9,368 nucleotides of DNA from Nitrospira sp. (GCA_020697375.1 JAJFBJ010000161.1:1-9368), one strand, 5' to 3'. Numbered from the stretch's first letter, positions 1-6,270 are shown. The notes: a model not told the origin generated them from the sequence alone. Translations and numbers: made by a program.

Positions 1-324
1 GGGGGCCGGGCCATCTTCAGCGAGCCGATGCGGAATTCGCCGACGTTGCGCGCGTTACGGAAGATGGTGCCCTGTCCGCTGCCCGCCAATGTGTCGCCGT
101 ATGAGCGCCCGTTGACGCTTGGCGAGCTGGCCGAGTTCTCCACTGGATTCATTGGGGGACGATCGAGAAGTTTCGAGATGCCATGGTCACGGGCCGCTGA
201 ACGCATTCCCTTTCTCCGGACGAGCCTGATGCCGCTGCGCCGGTGGGATCGCGCCATGCTCGCCCGCTTTCCCGGGATGGCCTATTACGCGGCGATCCGG
301 GTGTTTGAAATACGAAAGCCATGA
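1..324 (+). CDS. SAM-dependent methyltransferase, C-terminal fragment (cut by window edge)
   Basis: Open from the first base in frame 1, giving the last 107 residues of a longer protein that begins outside the window. The visible part starts GGRAIFSEPMRNSP and ends VFEIRKP. An EP-x-x-x-(N)-S-P-x-x-x-x-x-R-x-x-x-P stretch (residues 8-24), followed by ERPLT (residues 36-40) and a final LARFPGMAYYAAIRVFEIRKP-type ending, matches the C-terminal part of class I methyltransferases in which EPLGHNP...P...EHPLT precedes a terminal strand ending in a leucine- or glutamate-rich beta segment. The SAM-binding motifs would be upstream and are not visible. Its TGA stop (322-324) overlaps the ATG of the next gene (321-323), so the two are very probably translationally coupled and work in one pathway, most likely modification or assembly of a surface glycan or lipid-linked sugar. 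The family call is good; the substrate is unknown. Confidence 0.72.
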   Translation, partial: GGRAIFSEPMRNSPTLRALRKMVPCPLPANVSPYERPLTLGELAEFSTGFIGGRSRSFEMPWSRAAERIPFLRTSLMPLRRWDRAMLARFPGMAYYAAIRVFEIRKP

Positions 325-1622
325 GTCCATCAATCATGTCAGGACTGACCGACACAGGGGTCCTTCCTTTTCTGACCGAAGGTATTCCGATGGCGACGAC
401 CATTCTCACGTTGTCGGCAATGGTGTTGCTTGTCTACACCTATGCGGGTTACCCGGCAATGCTCTGGGTGATCAGCCGACTCAAAGAACCGCTGACGACG
501 GAACGCGGTACGACGAACTCTTGGCCATCACTCACCGTGGTGATTTCCGCCTACAACGAGGAAGCGGTGATCGGACGGCGAATCCAGAATCTCCTGGATC
601 AGGACTATCCGAGTGAGCAGGTAGAAATTCTCATCGGTTCGGACGGGTCTACGGATGCCACCTGTCAAGTTGTCGAGAGCTACCGGTCTGCCGGCGTGCA
701 ACTGGCAGCCTTTCGCACCCGGCGGGGCAAAGCCAGTGTACTGAATGATCTGGTCAGATTGGCCGGTGGAGAAATCGTGATCTTCACGGACGCAGCCACG
801 GTGTTTTATCCGGATGCATTCAAGAAATTGGTCACGGGCTTTTGGCGGTATCCGTCCGCATCCGTCGTGGTGGGAGAACTTGAAATGCGGTCGTCCCGCA
901 CTTCCCGCAATCTGGACGGATGGTACTGGCGGTACGAACTCTTCTTGAAAGGGCTGGAGTCCGAAATTGGCGCCGGGCTCGGGGCGAGCGGCACGATCTA
1001 CGCCGTTCGGCGAGAGGACTATTGTCCGCTCCCTCCGGACACGATAGCAGATGATCTGCTGGAACCTTTGCTGGTCCGGCTTCGCACAGGGGGCCATGTC
1101 GTACAGTATGGGGCCGCTCGGGCCTGGCAACTCATACCGGAGCGAGTCGCGGACGAATTTCATCGGCGGGTGCGATCCGGCGCTGGAATTGCCCACGTGC
1201 TCCGTCACGCGTGGCAGTTGCTGTTGCCCCGGTGGGGCGTCGTCTCACTGGCTCTGTGGTCGCACAAAGCCTTGCGGCTCTTGGCCCCCTGGATGCTCCT
1301 ATCGGTATTAGCCGGAACCGTATCTCTGCGGCGCTATCCGCTCTTTCAATGGCTCTTGGTCTTCCAGGCGCTGTTCTATGGGGCGGCTCTGTGTGCCGGA
1401 TGGTTGCGGGCCGTGCCTCTCGTCGGCAAGGCGGCCATTGGGGCGCGCTATTTCGTTGTCTTGAACGCGGCCTTGGCCCTGGGCTCGCTGAAATTCCTCT
1501 TCGGCATGGCACGTCCGACATGGAATCGCACCAGGCGGCCGGAGGAGGAGGCGATGCGAGCAGATGGCTGGTCTGAACTGATGCCGGACGATGAGGTGGA
1601 AAACCAGCGTCCGGCGGCTTAA
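321..1622 (+). CDS. Membrane-anchored family 2 glycosyltransferase
   Basis: A 433-residue inverting GT-A glycosyltransferase, predicted to transfer a sugar from a nucleotide-sugar at the cytoplasmic face of the inner membrane. After an N-terminal membrane segment (about residues 26-52) comes the GT2 core: PSLTVVISAYNEE (69-81), DGSTD (108-112), RRGKASVLND (134-143), a DxD-like position at FTDA (155-158), the acceptor-side acidic pair in IADDLLEP (242-249), and FHRRVRSGAG (280-288), which takes the place of the QxxRW-type motif of processive synthases. Three or four hydrophobic segments follow (about 304-332, 340-362, 374-395), as in PgaC- or hyaluronan-synthase-like enzymes. The ATG at 321 overlaps the upstream stop. 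However, an ATG at 390 has a better ribosome site (GAAGG at 378-382, 7-nt spacing) and starts right at the first membrane segment, so a 410-residue product is an equally credible alternative. Probable role: exopolysaccharide or glycan synthesis. Sugar specificity cannot be read. Confidence 0.88.
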   Translation: MSPSIMSGLTDTGVLPFLTEGIPMATTILTLSAMVLLVYTYAGYPAMLWVISRLKEPLTTERGTTNSWPSLTVVISAYNEEAVIGRRIQNLLDQDYPSEQVEILIGSDGSTDATCQVVESYRSAGVQLAAFRTRRGKASVLNDLVRLAGGEIVIFTDAATVFYPDAFKKLVTGFWRYPSASVVVGELEMRSSRTSRNLDGWYWRYELFLKGLESEIGAGLGASGTIYAVRREDYCPLPPDTIADDLLEPLLVRLRTGGHVVQYGAARAWQLIPERVADEFHRRVRSGAGIAHVLRHAWQLLLPRWGVVSLALWSHKALRLLAPWMLLSVLAGTVSLRRYPLFQWLLVFQALFYGAALCAGWLRAVPLVGKAAIGARYFVVLNAALALGSLKFLFGMARPTWNRTRRPEEEAMRADGWSELMPDDEVENQRPAA

Positions 1623-1625
1623 AGA

Positions 1626-1651
1626 AAGTCGGCCGTCGTTCTTACCGACTT
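1626..1651 (-). terminator. Possible intrinsic terminator between convergent genes
   Basis: Perfect 7-bp inverted repeat AAGTCGG (1626-1632) / CCGACTT (1645-1651) with a 12-nt loop that contains the stop codon of the minus-strand gene (1642-1644). Read on the minus strand, the stem is followed by TCTTT, a short U-rich run, so it could end transcription of the secreted-protein gene. The plus-strand side lacks a T-run. The stem is short, so confidence is limited. Confidence 0.4.
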
Positions 1652-3042
1652 GTCGTCACTCGGAGGTTCACAGGCGCGGCGGGTGCGCTGTAATCGCCCG
1701 ATCCAGTCAACAAATGAGAGGGAACCTTTACTAAGAAGGCATCCAGCCGGTTCCCGCCCATGTTGCTGGTCCATATAAAGTATTTGCCGCTGATATCCAG
1801 ATTCCCTTTCGGATATTTTGCGTACTCGCTTCCTCCGCCCGGAGCATTCATATCCGTCATCACGGGCGCGACGATAAGTTGATCGTGCGAGGCATCGAGT
1901 CGAAAGCACACGACTTCATTCTGTGCCGAGCCGTAATCAGCGTTACTGCCGCACGCGAACTGTTGGGACATGGGGATGGTGGGTTTCGCATTCAAATGAG
2001 AGACATGGTTGACAGGATTCATATTCCAATTGTTGCTGTAAAAAACGGCGGGCCCTTTCACAATGCCGGCAAGATTGAAGGTAATGGCTGCGCCAGGCAA
2101 GGAATTCCAGTTGTCCATTCCGAGGGCATAGCCGAACCCCATATCGGCATGTCCTAGGCCACCGCTCTGATCCATCACGACGCTCTGCTTCCCGCTTTCT
2201 AGATCGATGAATACGTTCTCGAGGCCGTATTGCCCATCCCGATTTTCCTGAATCATTAGATATTTTCCGCTCTTATCGAGGTGGCATTCGTCGTAGGTCC
2301 CCACCTTCGGAAAGAACGTGAATTTTCGCGTCGTTTCATTGAAGACAAAACAGCCTAAATCCTCACCGGTGGCGGAGACGCGCAACGCCCCGCTGTGGAT
2401 CAAATCGTTGTTGCTGGAATGCGTCTGCCACACGTAACGGCCGCTTCCGAATTGTGCTGTGATATCGAAGACGGTATCGGAGACCTTCGAGACGACATCG
2501 TACCGCAGCAGTCGTGGGCCGTCGTTGATGTAGAGTTTGTTGGGCCGGCTGGCGCTGAAGTACCATGTTTCGCCGGATTGACTTCTGAATGGGCTTCCCG
2601 CCGGAAAGAGCGGACCAACCTTCGTGATGACATCGGTCGCCTTATTGAGCTTAAACAGCGTCGGACCTGTCCCGCCCTTCGCGGTGCTCAGCCCGACAAA
2701 GATCCACATGTCAGCGCTGCTCTCGTGCGCATTCGTATTCCGCCAGTAGGAGTAGCCGATATAATTCACGCAATCTGACCCGCCGCAGTCGGACGCGTCC
2801 GTAATCCGGATCCCTTTGGTCCTGTACGGGGCAGGGAACGTGAAGGTGCCGCGTGTCGGAGAGACGAACGATTGGATCTGGGAGGCCGTGTATCGAGCGC
2901 GAGTAAACGTGCCTTGTTTTTCGACCCAGCCGCCGGGGAACGAACTGGTTGTTTGTCCCACGACGGCAGTGGCGACGAGCAGCACGAGCGAACAACAGAC
3001 GGCGACACGAAGGACTGCGGTACTCTTTCTGACGAGCGACAT
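1642..3042 (-). CDS. Secreted beta-propeller-like protein of unknown function
   Basis: A 466-residue protein with a classic Sec signal peptide: basic MSLVRKS, a hydrophobic core at about residues 11-28, and likely cleavage near VVG-QTT (29-30), so it should be periplasmic, outer-surface or extracellular. The mature part shows repeated TolB/WD-like strand patterns, for example ECHLDKSGKYLMIQEN (252-267) and LDISGKYFIWTSNMGGN (415-431), plus LLRYDVV (178-184), suggesting a beta-propeller. A CGGSDC pair (86-91) and further cysteines (231, 253, 364, 379) could form disulfides after export. The C-terminus, APAAPVNLRVTTSR, resembles the first strand of a fibronectin type III domain but the protein stops there. 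I cannot name an enzyme activity; carbohydrate lyase-like propellers or surface glycan-binding proteins are possible. The ATG start is fixed by AGGAGG at 3049-3054 with 6-nt spacing. It converges on the glycosyltransferase with a 19-nt gap, which suggests but does not prove a polysaccharide link. Confidence 0.8.
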   Translation of the reverse strand: MSLVRKSTAVLRVAVCCSLVLLVATAVVGQTTSSFPGGWVEKQGTFTRARYTASQIQSFVSPTRGTFTFPAPYRTKGIRITDASDCGGSDCVNYIGYSYWRNTNAHESSADMWIFVGLSTAKGGTGPTLFKLNKATDVITKVGPLFPAGSPFRSQSGETWYFSASRPNKLYINDGPRLLRYDVVSKVSDTVFDITAQFGSGRYVWQTHSSNNDLIHSGALRVSATGEDLGCFVFNETTRKFTFFPKVGTYDECHLDKSGKYLMIQENRDGQYGLENVFIDLESGKQSVVMDQSGGLGHADMGFGYALGMDNWNSLPGAAITFNLAGIVKGPAVFYSNNWNMNPVNHVSHLNAKPTIPMSQQFACGSNADYGSAQNEVVCFRLDASHDQLIVAPVMTDMNAPGGGSEYAKYPKGNLDISGKYFIWTSNMGGNRLDAFLVKVPSHLLTGSGDYSAPAAPVNLRVTTSR

Positions 3043-3048
3043 GGCCTT

Positions 3049-3054
3049 CCTCCT
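3049..3054 (-). promoter_or_regulatory. Strong Shine-Dalgarno site of the secreted-protein gene
   Basis: AGGAGG on the minus strand, 6 nt before the ATG at 3042. It is a perfect match to the anti-Shine-Dalgarno core at ideal spacing and settles this start codon. Confidence 0.8.
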
Positions 3055-3102
3055 GGTGGGTGATTCTCCAGAGGGACGGTATCATCGCCGGAGAAAACCT
3101 CA

Positions 3103-3226
3103 GTGAAGATGCGTAAATGCAATGTCAGTAGATGGAAAGAACTAGATGAAGGGCCGGTAAAATTGTGAAGATGCGTAAATGCAATGTCAGTAGATGGAAA
3201 GAACTAGATGAAGGGCCGGTAAAATT
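3103..3226. repeat. Exact 62-bp tandem duplication
   Basis: Two adjacent copies (3103-3164 and 3165-3226) are identical over all 62 bases; identity ends one base after copy two (G3227) and does not extend left of 3103. The start codon of the minus-strand secreted protein is 60 nt from the near copy, so the repeat lies in its probable promoter or leader region, and it is also upstream of the plus-strand methyltransferase. Each copy holds three AGATG pentamers (in copy one at 3107, 3130 and 3144). With no divergence between copies, the event is recent, is kept identical, or is an assembly artefact. Confidence 0.95.
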
Positions 3227-3491
3227 GGGGCAGGACCGTCGTCGCAGATCTTGGCCAGTGGATGAGTCAACGCTGAGGTCGTAGCGGACTTCTTCCCGTC
3301 GAATCGATATTGCCTTTAGGCTATTTGCCGGGGGCGAGATTCCTGATTCGCGTATAAGAAGGCGGCAGGCCTCAGGCTGAAGTCATGGGTGTTGGCGAGG
3401 AACCGACATTGTGCAAGAACGACAGGGTGGACGTGGTGTGATTACATCCCGATCGGACGATGCAGAGCGTAGGAGCGAGGGGGGAATCGCT
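3227..3491. other. Intergenic stretch upstream of the methyltransferase; no clear element
   Basis: Between the tandem repeat and the chosen methyltransferase start I see no convincing gene, RNA, hairpin or promoter. A TATAAG hexamer in the run GCGTATAAGAAGG, near 3350-3360, could be a -10 element, but no -35 match lies at the right distance. The reading frame of the methyltransferase is open back to a GTG at 3411, so the last 81 bases may be coding if that start is used. Confidence 0.4.
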
Positions 3492-4364
3492 ATGGAAATG
3501 GCACAGCGGAGCCGACAGGATTTTGCGGAGGAACATGTCGAAGAGGTGCGACAGGGGAGGCGATTTGAGTTTGGGGATAACTGGTCCAAGTTCCTGCAGA
3601 ATTTGAAGGAAGATCAGATTCTCTCAGCGGAGACCTCCCTTCGTGAGATGCTCGAGGTCTCAGACTTGACCGGTAAGAAATTTCTGGATGCGGGGTCCGG
3701 CAGCGGGCTATTCAGTCTGGCGGCCCGTCGGCTGGGCGCGCAGGTACACTCATTCGATTACGACCCCCAATCGGTCGCCTGTACGAAGGAACTCCGCCGA
3801 CGATACGCACATAATGATCCGTGGTGGCGAATTGAGCATCAATCTGTACTGAATACAGATTATCTCTCCTCCCTTGGTCGGTTCGATGTGGTGTATTCCT
3901 GGGGCGTGCTTCACCATACCGGTGCGATGTGGCAGGCATTGGATAACGTGCACCGCTCGGTAGCCGAGGGAGGTCTGTTATTTATCGCGATCTATAATGA
4001 TACCGGATCACAGAGTGCTCGCTGGCGCCGCATAAAGCAGCTCTACAATGTCTTACCCCGCCCCCTCCGGTGGCCCTATGCGGCGATTGTTGCCGCGCCA
4101 ATGGAATTCAAAGCCATTCTGAGCGCGTTAGCTTCCGGGCATCCAAGCCTCTATATCAGGCGCTGGACGGACAAGAACGAGAGAGGGATGAGCCATTGGC
4201 GCGATGCGGTCGACTGGATAGGCGGATATCCGTATGAAGTGGCGAAACCGGAGCAGATATTCGAGTTTTACAAGGCCCGAGGCTTCAGCCTCCGTCGATT
4301 GAAATCCACTGTCGGAATTGGATGCAACGAGTTTGTGTTCAGGAAGGACAGGGGTGTGTTGTAA
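3492..4364 (+). CDS. Class I SAM-dependent methyltransferase
   Basis: A 290-residue protein (from this start) predicted to move a methyl group from S-adenosylmethionine to an unknown acceptor. Motif I is FLDAGSGSGLFS (residues 64-75), the acidic motif II end is SFDYDP (87-92), and motif IV/post-motif is FDVVYSWGVLHHT (131-143). An N-terminal FEFGDNWSKFL (26-36) and a C-terminal DWIGGYPYEVAKPEQIFEFY (241-260) then CNEFVF (278-283) mark a subfamily common in surface-polysaccharide clusters, where small-molecule or sugar methylation is the usual guess. I chose ATG 3492 because a purine-rich GAGGGGGGAA run lies 5-14 nt before it and because the family signature begins about 25 residues later. A GTG at 3411 would add 27 low-complexity residues and has only a weak GAGG 10 nt upstream. 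No close operon partner: it converges on the OmpR-type regulator with a 21-nt gap and no visible terminator. Confidence 0.88.
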   Translation: MEMAQRSRQDFAEEHVEEVRQGRRFEFGDNWSKFLQNLKEDQILSAETSLREMLEVSDLTGKKFLDAGSGSGLFSLAARRLGAQVHSFDYDPQSVACTKELRRRYAHNDPWWRIEHQSVLNTDYLSSLGRFDVVYSWGVLHHTGAMWQALDNVHRSVAEGGLLFIAIYNDTGSQSARWRRIKQLYNVLPRPLRWPYAAIVAAPMEFKAILSALASGHPSLYIRRWTDKNERGMSHWRDAVDWIGGYPYEVAKPEQIFEFYKARGFSLRRLKSTVGIGCNEFVFRKDRGVL

Positions 4365-4385
4365 AAGCGTGATGGGCCCAAGAAG

Positions 4386-5078
4386 TTATTCTGCAGGAGC
4401 GGGATCCAGGCGGTAGCCTACGTTCCGGACCGTGAAGATCCGGCGACCTTCCGTGCCCAGCTTGTTGCGCAGACTGCGAATGTGAACGTCGATCGTGCGA
4501 GACTGCAGATCTGCGTCCTTGCTGGCTCCCCATACCGATTCGAAGAGCGCATCCCTGCTCAGGACGCGACCGTTCGTCATCAGTAGCGCGCGGAGTAAGC
4601 TGAATTCCTTCGAGGTCAAGTGAATCGGTTTTCCGCGAAGCGTCACCTGGTAGCGATCGAGTTCCATTTCCAACGAGCCGACCTTCAGCACCCGAGCCGG
4701 ATCAGTGGGAGCTGATCGGCGAAGACGCCCCTTGACCCGGGCGATCAGCTCGTTGGCTTGAAAGGGCTTTGTGATGTAGTCATCGGCACCGATCTCGAGG
4801 CCGATGACTTTGTCCCTCTCCTCATCCTTTCCACTCAGCACGATGACGGGCAGATGAGCGGTGATAGGGTCCTGCCGTACGCGGCGAAGTACCTCCAACC
4901 CGTCGAGGCCTGGGAGAATCAGGTCGAGCAGAACTAGGTCGGGCTTTTCCCGACGAACCGCTTCCAGCGCCTCCGGGCCGTCCTGAGCGACGGCCACCTC
5001 GAATCCTTCGCGTTGCAAGAGGCTGCGAAGGAGGTCGACGACGCTGTCCATGTCTTCGACGACGAGTATCTTTGCCAT
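4386..5078 (-). CDS. OmpR/PhoB-family response regulator
   Basis: A 230-residue cytoplasmic two-component regulator of normal length for the family. The receiver domain (residues 1-118) has the acidic pocket E8-D9, the phospho-acceptor D52 in LVLLDLILPGLDG, S82 as the switch Thr/Ser, and K104 in ITKPF, so it should be phosphorylatable. The winged-helix DNA-binding domain (about 130-228) shows LTSKEFSLLRALLMTNGRVLSR-type sequence (154-175), a recognition-helix region SRTIDVHIRSLRNKLG (193-208) and the wing FTVRNVGYRLDP (215-226). Start MAKILVVED is canonical, but no good ribosome site precedes it, so translation is probably coupled to the NarL-type gene that ends 15 nt upstream. No histidine kinase is adjacent on either side, so it is an orphan within this window. 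Its target could include the direct-repeat box at 5955-5974, which is inference. Confidence 0.95.
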   Translation of the reverse strand: MAKILVVEDMDSVVDLLRSLLQREGFEVAVAQDGPEALEAVRREKPDLVLLDLILPGLDGLEVLRRVRQDPITAHLPVIVLSGKDEERDKVIGLEIGADDYITKPFQANELIARVKGRLRRSAPTDPARVLKVGSLEMELDRYQVTLRGKPIHLTSKEFSLLRALLMTNGRVLSRDALFESVWGASKDADLQSRTIDVHIRSLRNKLGTEGRRIFTVRNVGYRLDPAPAE

Positions 5079-5093
5079 GAGCGGCTGTGAGAT

Positions 5094-5810
5094 CTAGGGT
5101 TCGATCAAGCGGCGGCGGATGGAGTATCGCACGAGACTGGCGGTGTCGTGAAGATCCAGCTTGTCCATAATACGATGCCGGTGCGATTCCGCCGTTTTCA
5201 CGCTGACACCTAACATGCCAGCGACTTTTTTCGTCGACATGCCTTGAGCGACCAATTGCAACACTTCACGTTCTCTCGTGGTCAGGGGGTCCGATGGAAT
5301 ATCGCTTTTGGCGAGGAATGCTTGAATGACGGTTTGGGAGATCCCAGGGCTCAGATAAAATGATCCTTTCGACACGTCGCGGATCGCATGCACGACATCG
5401 GTCACCGGTTGCGATTTGAGCAGGTAGCCCTTTACGCCAACCTTGAGGGCTTCTAGGACGAAGGCATCGTCTGTGTGCATCGTGAGTAACAGCGATTTTG
5501 TCCCTGGTGATACTCGTCGAATTTCGCGCACAACGTCCAGACCGTTCAATAAGGGCATCATGACATCAATTACCGCCACATCGGGTTGCATCTCTTCCGC
5601 CATGCGGACGGCTTCCCGTCCATCGCCTGCCTCGCCCACCACGGTGACACCATAGGTCTCAATGAGGGCCTTGACACCCTGTCGTAGCAGCGTGTGATCA
5701 TCGGCGAGGAGCAAGCGGCAAGATACGAGCGCCGGCGCAGGCTCGGCATTCCGACCATCGAGCCTTGTTCTAGGCGACGGCATGACCGGTGCTGGACTGC
5801 GAGTGACCAC
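5094..5810 (-). CDS. NarL/FixJ-family response regulator
   Basis: A 238-residue two-component regulator (from the GTG at 5810). Receiver domain at about residues 31-150: acidic pair D37-D38 in LLLADDHTLLRQG, phospho-acceptor D82 in VAVIDVMMPLLNG, T110 and K132 in GYLLKSQ. A LuxR-type helix-turn-helix follows at about 175-230 (LTTREREVLQLVAQGMS, then VSVKTAESHRHRIMDKL). The frame is open to a further GTG at 5843, but the AAAGGAG at 5817-5823 sits 6 nt before the GTG at 5810 and would be inside the coding region for the longer form, so 5810 is preferred. About 30 unstructured residues precede the receiver, longer than most NarL proteins, which start almost at the receiver. It is the first gene of a two-regulator unit with the OmpR-like gene and diverges from the cysteine-rich small protein; no sensor kinase is present here. 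Confidence 0.93.
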   Translation of the reverse strand: MVTRSPAPVMPSPRTRLDGRNAEPAPALVSCRLLLADDHTLLRQGVKALIETYGVTVVGEAGDGREAVRMAEEMQPDVAVIDVMMPLLNGLDVVREIRRVSPGTKSLLLTMHTDDAFVLEALKVGVKGYLLKSQPVTDVVHAIRDVSKGSFYLSPGISQTVIQAFLAKSDIPSDPLTTREREVLQLVAQGMSTKKVAGMLGVSVKTAESHRHRIMDKLDLHDTASLVRYSIRRRLIEP

Positions 5811-5816
5811 ATAGAA

Positions 5817-5823
5817 CTCCTTT
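5817..5823 (-). promoter_or_regulatory. Shine-Dalgarno site that decides the NarL-type regulator start
   Basis: AAAGGAG on the minus strand, 6 nt before GTG 5810. It lies inside the frame of the longer GTG-5843 alternative, which has no comparable site in front, so it supports the shorter protein. Confidence 0.7.
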
Positions 5824-5906
5824 CGTTGCGATCCTTCCCCCACGCGTAATAACCCCTCGAGATCCTTGTGAATTATCCGTCGCTGACTATCTTAAGAGCG
5901 GTCACG

Positions 5907-5923
5907 GATCCACCTTGATCCAC
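5907..5923. repeat. Short direct repeat GATCCAC x2 in divergent intergenic region
   Basis: GATCCAC at 5907-5913 and again at 5917-5923, a 10-bp period close to one helical turn. Counting the G at 5906, GGATC/GATCC also forms a small inverted repeat. Lying about 97 nt upstream of the NarL-type regulator start and about 100 nt upstream of the cysteine-rich gene, it could be a regulator binding site for either direction. Chance occurrence is possible for so short a repeat. Confidence 0.4.
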
Positions 5924-5954
5924 GCGTCACTCTGTCACATGCGCTACCCAGTTC

Positions 5955-5974
5955 GCACCTAGGGAAGCACCTAG
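5955..5974 (+). promoter_or_regulatory. Candidate OmpR/PhoB-type box: GCACCTAG direct repeat
   Basis: Perfect 8-bp direct repeat GCACCTAG (5955-5962 and 5967-5974) separated by GGAA, period 12. The second copy ends exactly where the candidate -35 (5975-5980) begins. Tandem half-sites with a 4-bp spacer directly upstream of, or overlapping, a weak -35 are how OmpR/PhoB-family regulators bind to activate (the classic Pho box has an 11-bp period). An OmpR-like regulator is encoded about 0.9 kb away. Binding by it is inference. Confidence 0.5.
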
Positions 5975-6003
5975 TTGGACCGGCGCGATAGTTTGCTTAC
6001 AGT
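5975..6003 (+). promoter_or_regulatory. Candidate sigma-70-type promoter of the cysteine-rich gene
   Basis: TTGGAC (5975-5980) and TACAGT (5998-6003) with a 17-bp spacer, about 21 nt before the gene start. The -10 matches four of six consensus bases and the -35 three of six, so unaided activity should be weak, which fits an activator site just upstream. The implied 5' leader would be short, about 14-17 nt, just enough for the ribosome site. Confidence 0.35.
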
Positions 6004-6024
6004 GCCCACACTGAGGGAGGACTT

Positions 6025-6270
6025 GTGGCAACTATTACGGCAACCGTTCCAATGCTGAGCGTGTGCTGTGTTTGCAAACATGTCGCAGAGCCCGTTTCGT
6101 CTTCTGTGAATTGGACGCCCATGTCCACGTATCTTGATCGCCATCACTTGAATCTGTTCGATGTCCGTGTAAGTCATACGTACTGTCCTATCTGCTACGA
6201 GCGCCAGGCCCGGGCCTGGTCTCTTCCCGTCACCAAGCCTTCCGTGAGAATGAACCGTCGCGCTGCGTAA
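6025..6270 (+). CDS. Small stand-alone zinc-ribbon-like cysteine-rich protein
   Basis: An 81-residue cytoplasmic-looking protein with no signal peptide or membrane segment. It has two cysteine knuckles: CCVC (14-17, a CxxC) and CPIC (54-57) inside VSHTYCPICYE (49-59), with W30 and Y36 between. The order CxxC-K-x(n)-W-x-x-(I/M)-x-x-Y-(I/L)-x(n)-SH-x-x-CPxC is the pattern of a short domain (typically CxxCKKIRDD...W...YI...SHGICPxC) that is often fused to the end of histidine kinases and response regulators. Here the usual KKIRDD is replaced by KHVAEP. Four cysteines could bind zinc; the role of the domain is not known to me. Start GTG 6025 has GAGGGAGGA ending 3-4 nt upstream, a strong if close ribosome site. 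The gene diverges from the two response regulators, which supports a signalling role. A basic tail (RMNRRAA) ends the protein. Confidence 0.75.
   Translation: MATITATVPMLSVCCVCKHVAEPVSSSVNWTPMSTYLDRHHLNLFDVRVSHTYCPICYERQARAWSLPVTKPSVRMNRRAA

Noticed and set aside
528..1208. A 226-residue open frame on the minus strand within the glycosyltransferase
   Set aside because: It lies entirely antisense to a well-supported GT2 gene, has no recognisable motifs and reads as a composition shadow.
3064..3095. TTCTCC / GGAGAA inverted repeat upstream of the secreted-protein gene as a regulatory hairpin
   Set aside because: Only six pairs with a 20-nt loop, expected by chance; no further support.
3103..3226. 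Possible CRISPR array
   Set aside because: The two copies are directly adjacent with no spacer, and 62 bp is too long for a CRISPR repeat; it is a plain tandem duplication.
3103..3284. Tiny reading frames starting in each 62-bp repeat copy (21 and 39 residues)
   Set aside because: They begin at the same GTG/ATG cluster with no Shine-Dalgarno site, and the first stops as soon as it enters copy two. They are explained by the DNA duplication and nothing supports translation.
3411..3491. GTG 3411 as the methyltransferase start
   Set aside because: The extra 27 residues are low in complexity and have no family signature, and the ribosome site is weak and far. It was kept only as an alternative.
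5811..5843. GTG 5843 as the NarL-type regulator start
   Set aside because: It would place a perfect AAAGGAG site inside the coding region, and that site is ideally spaced for GTG 5810.
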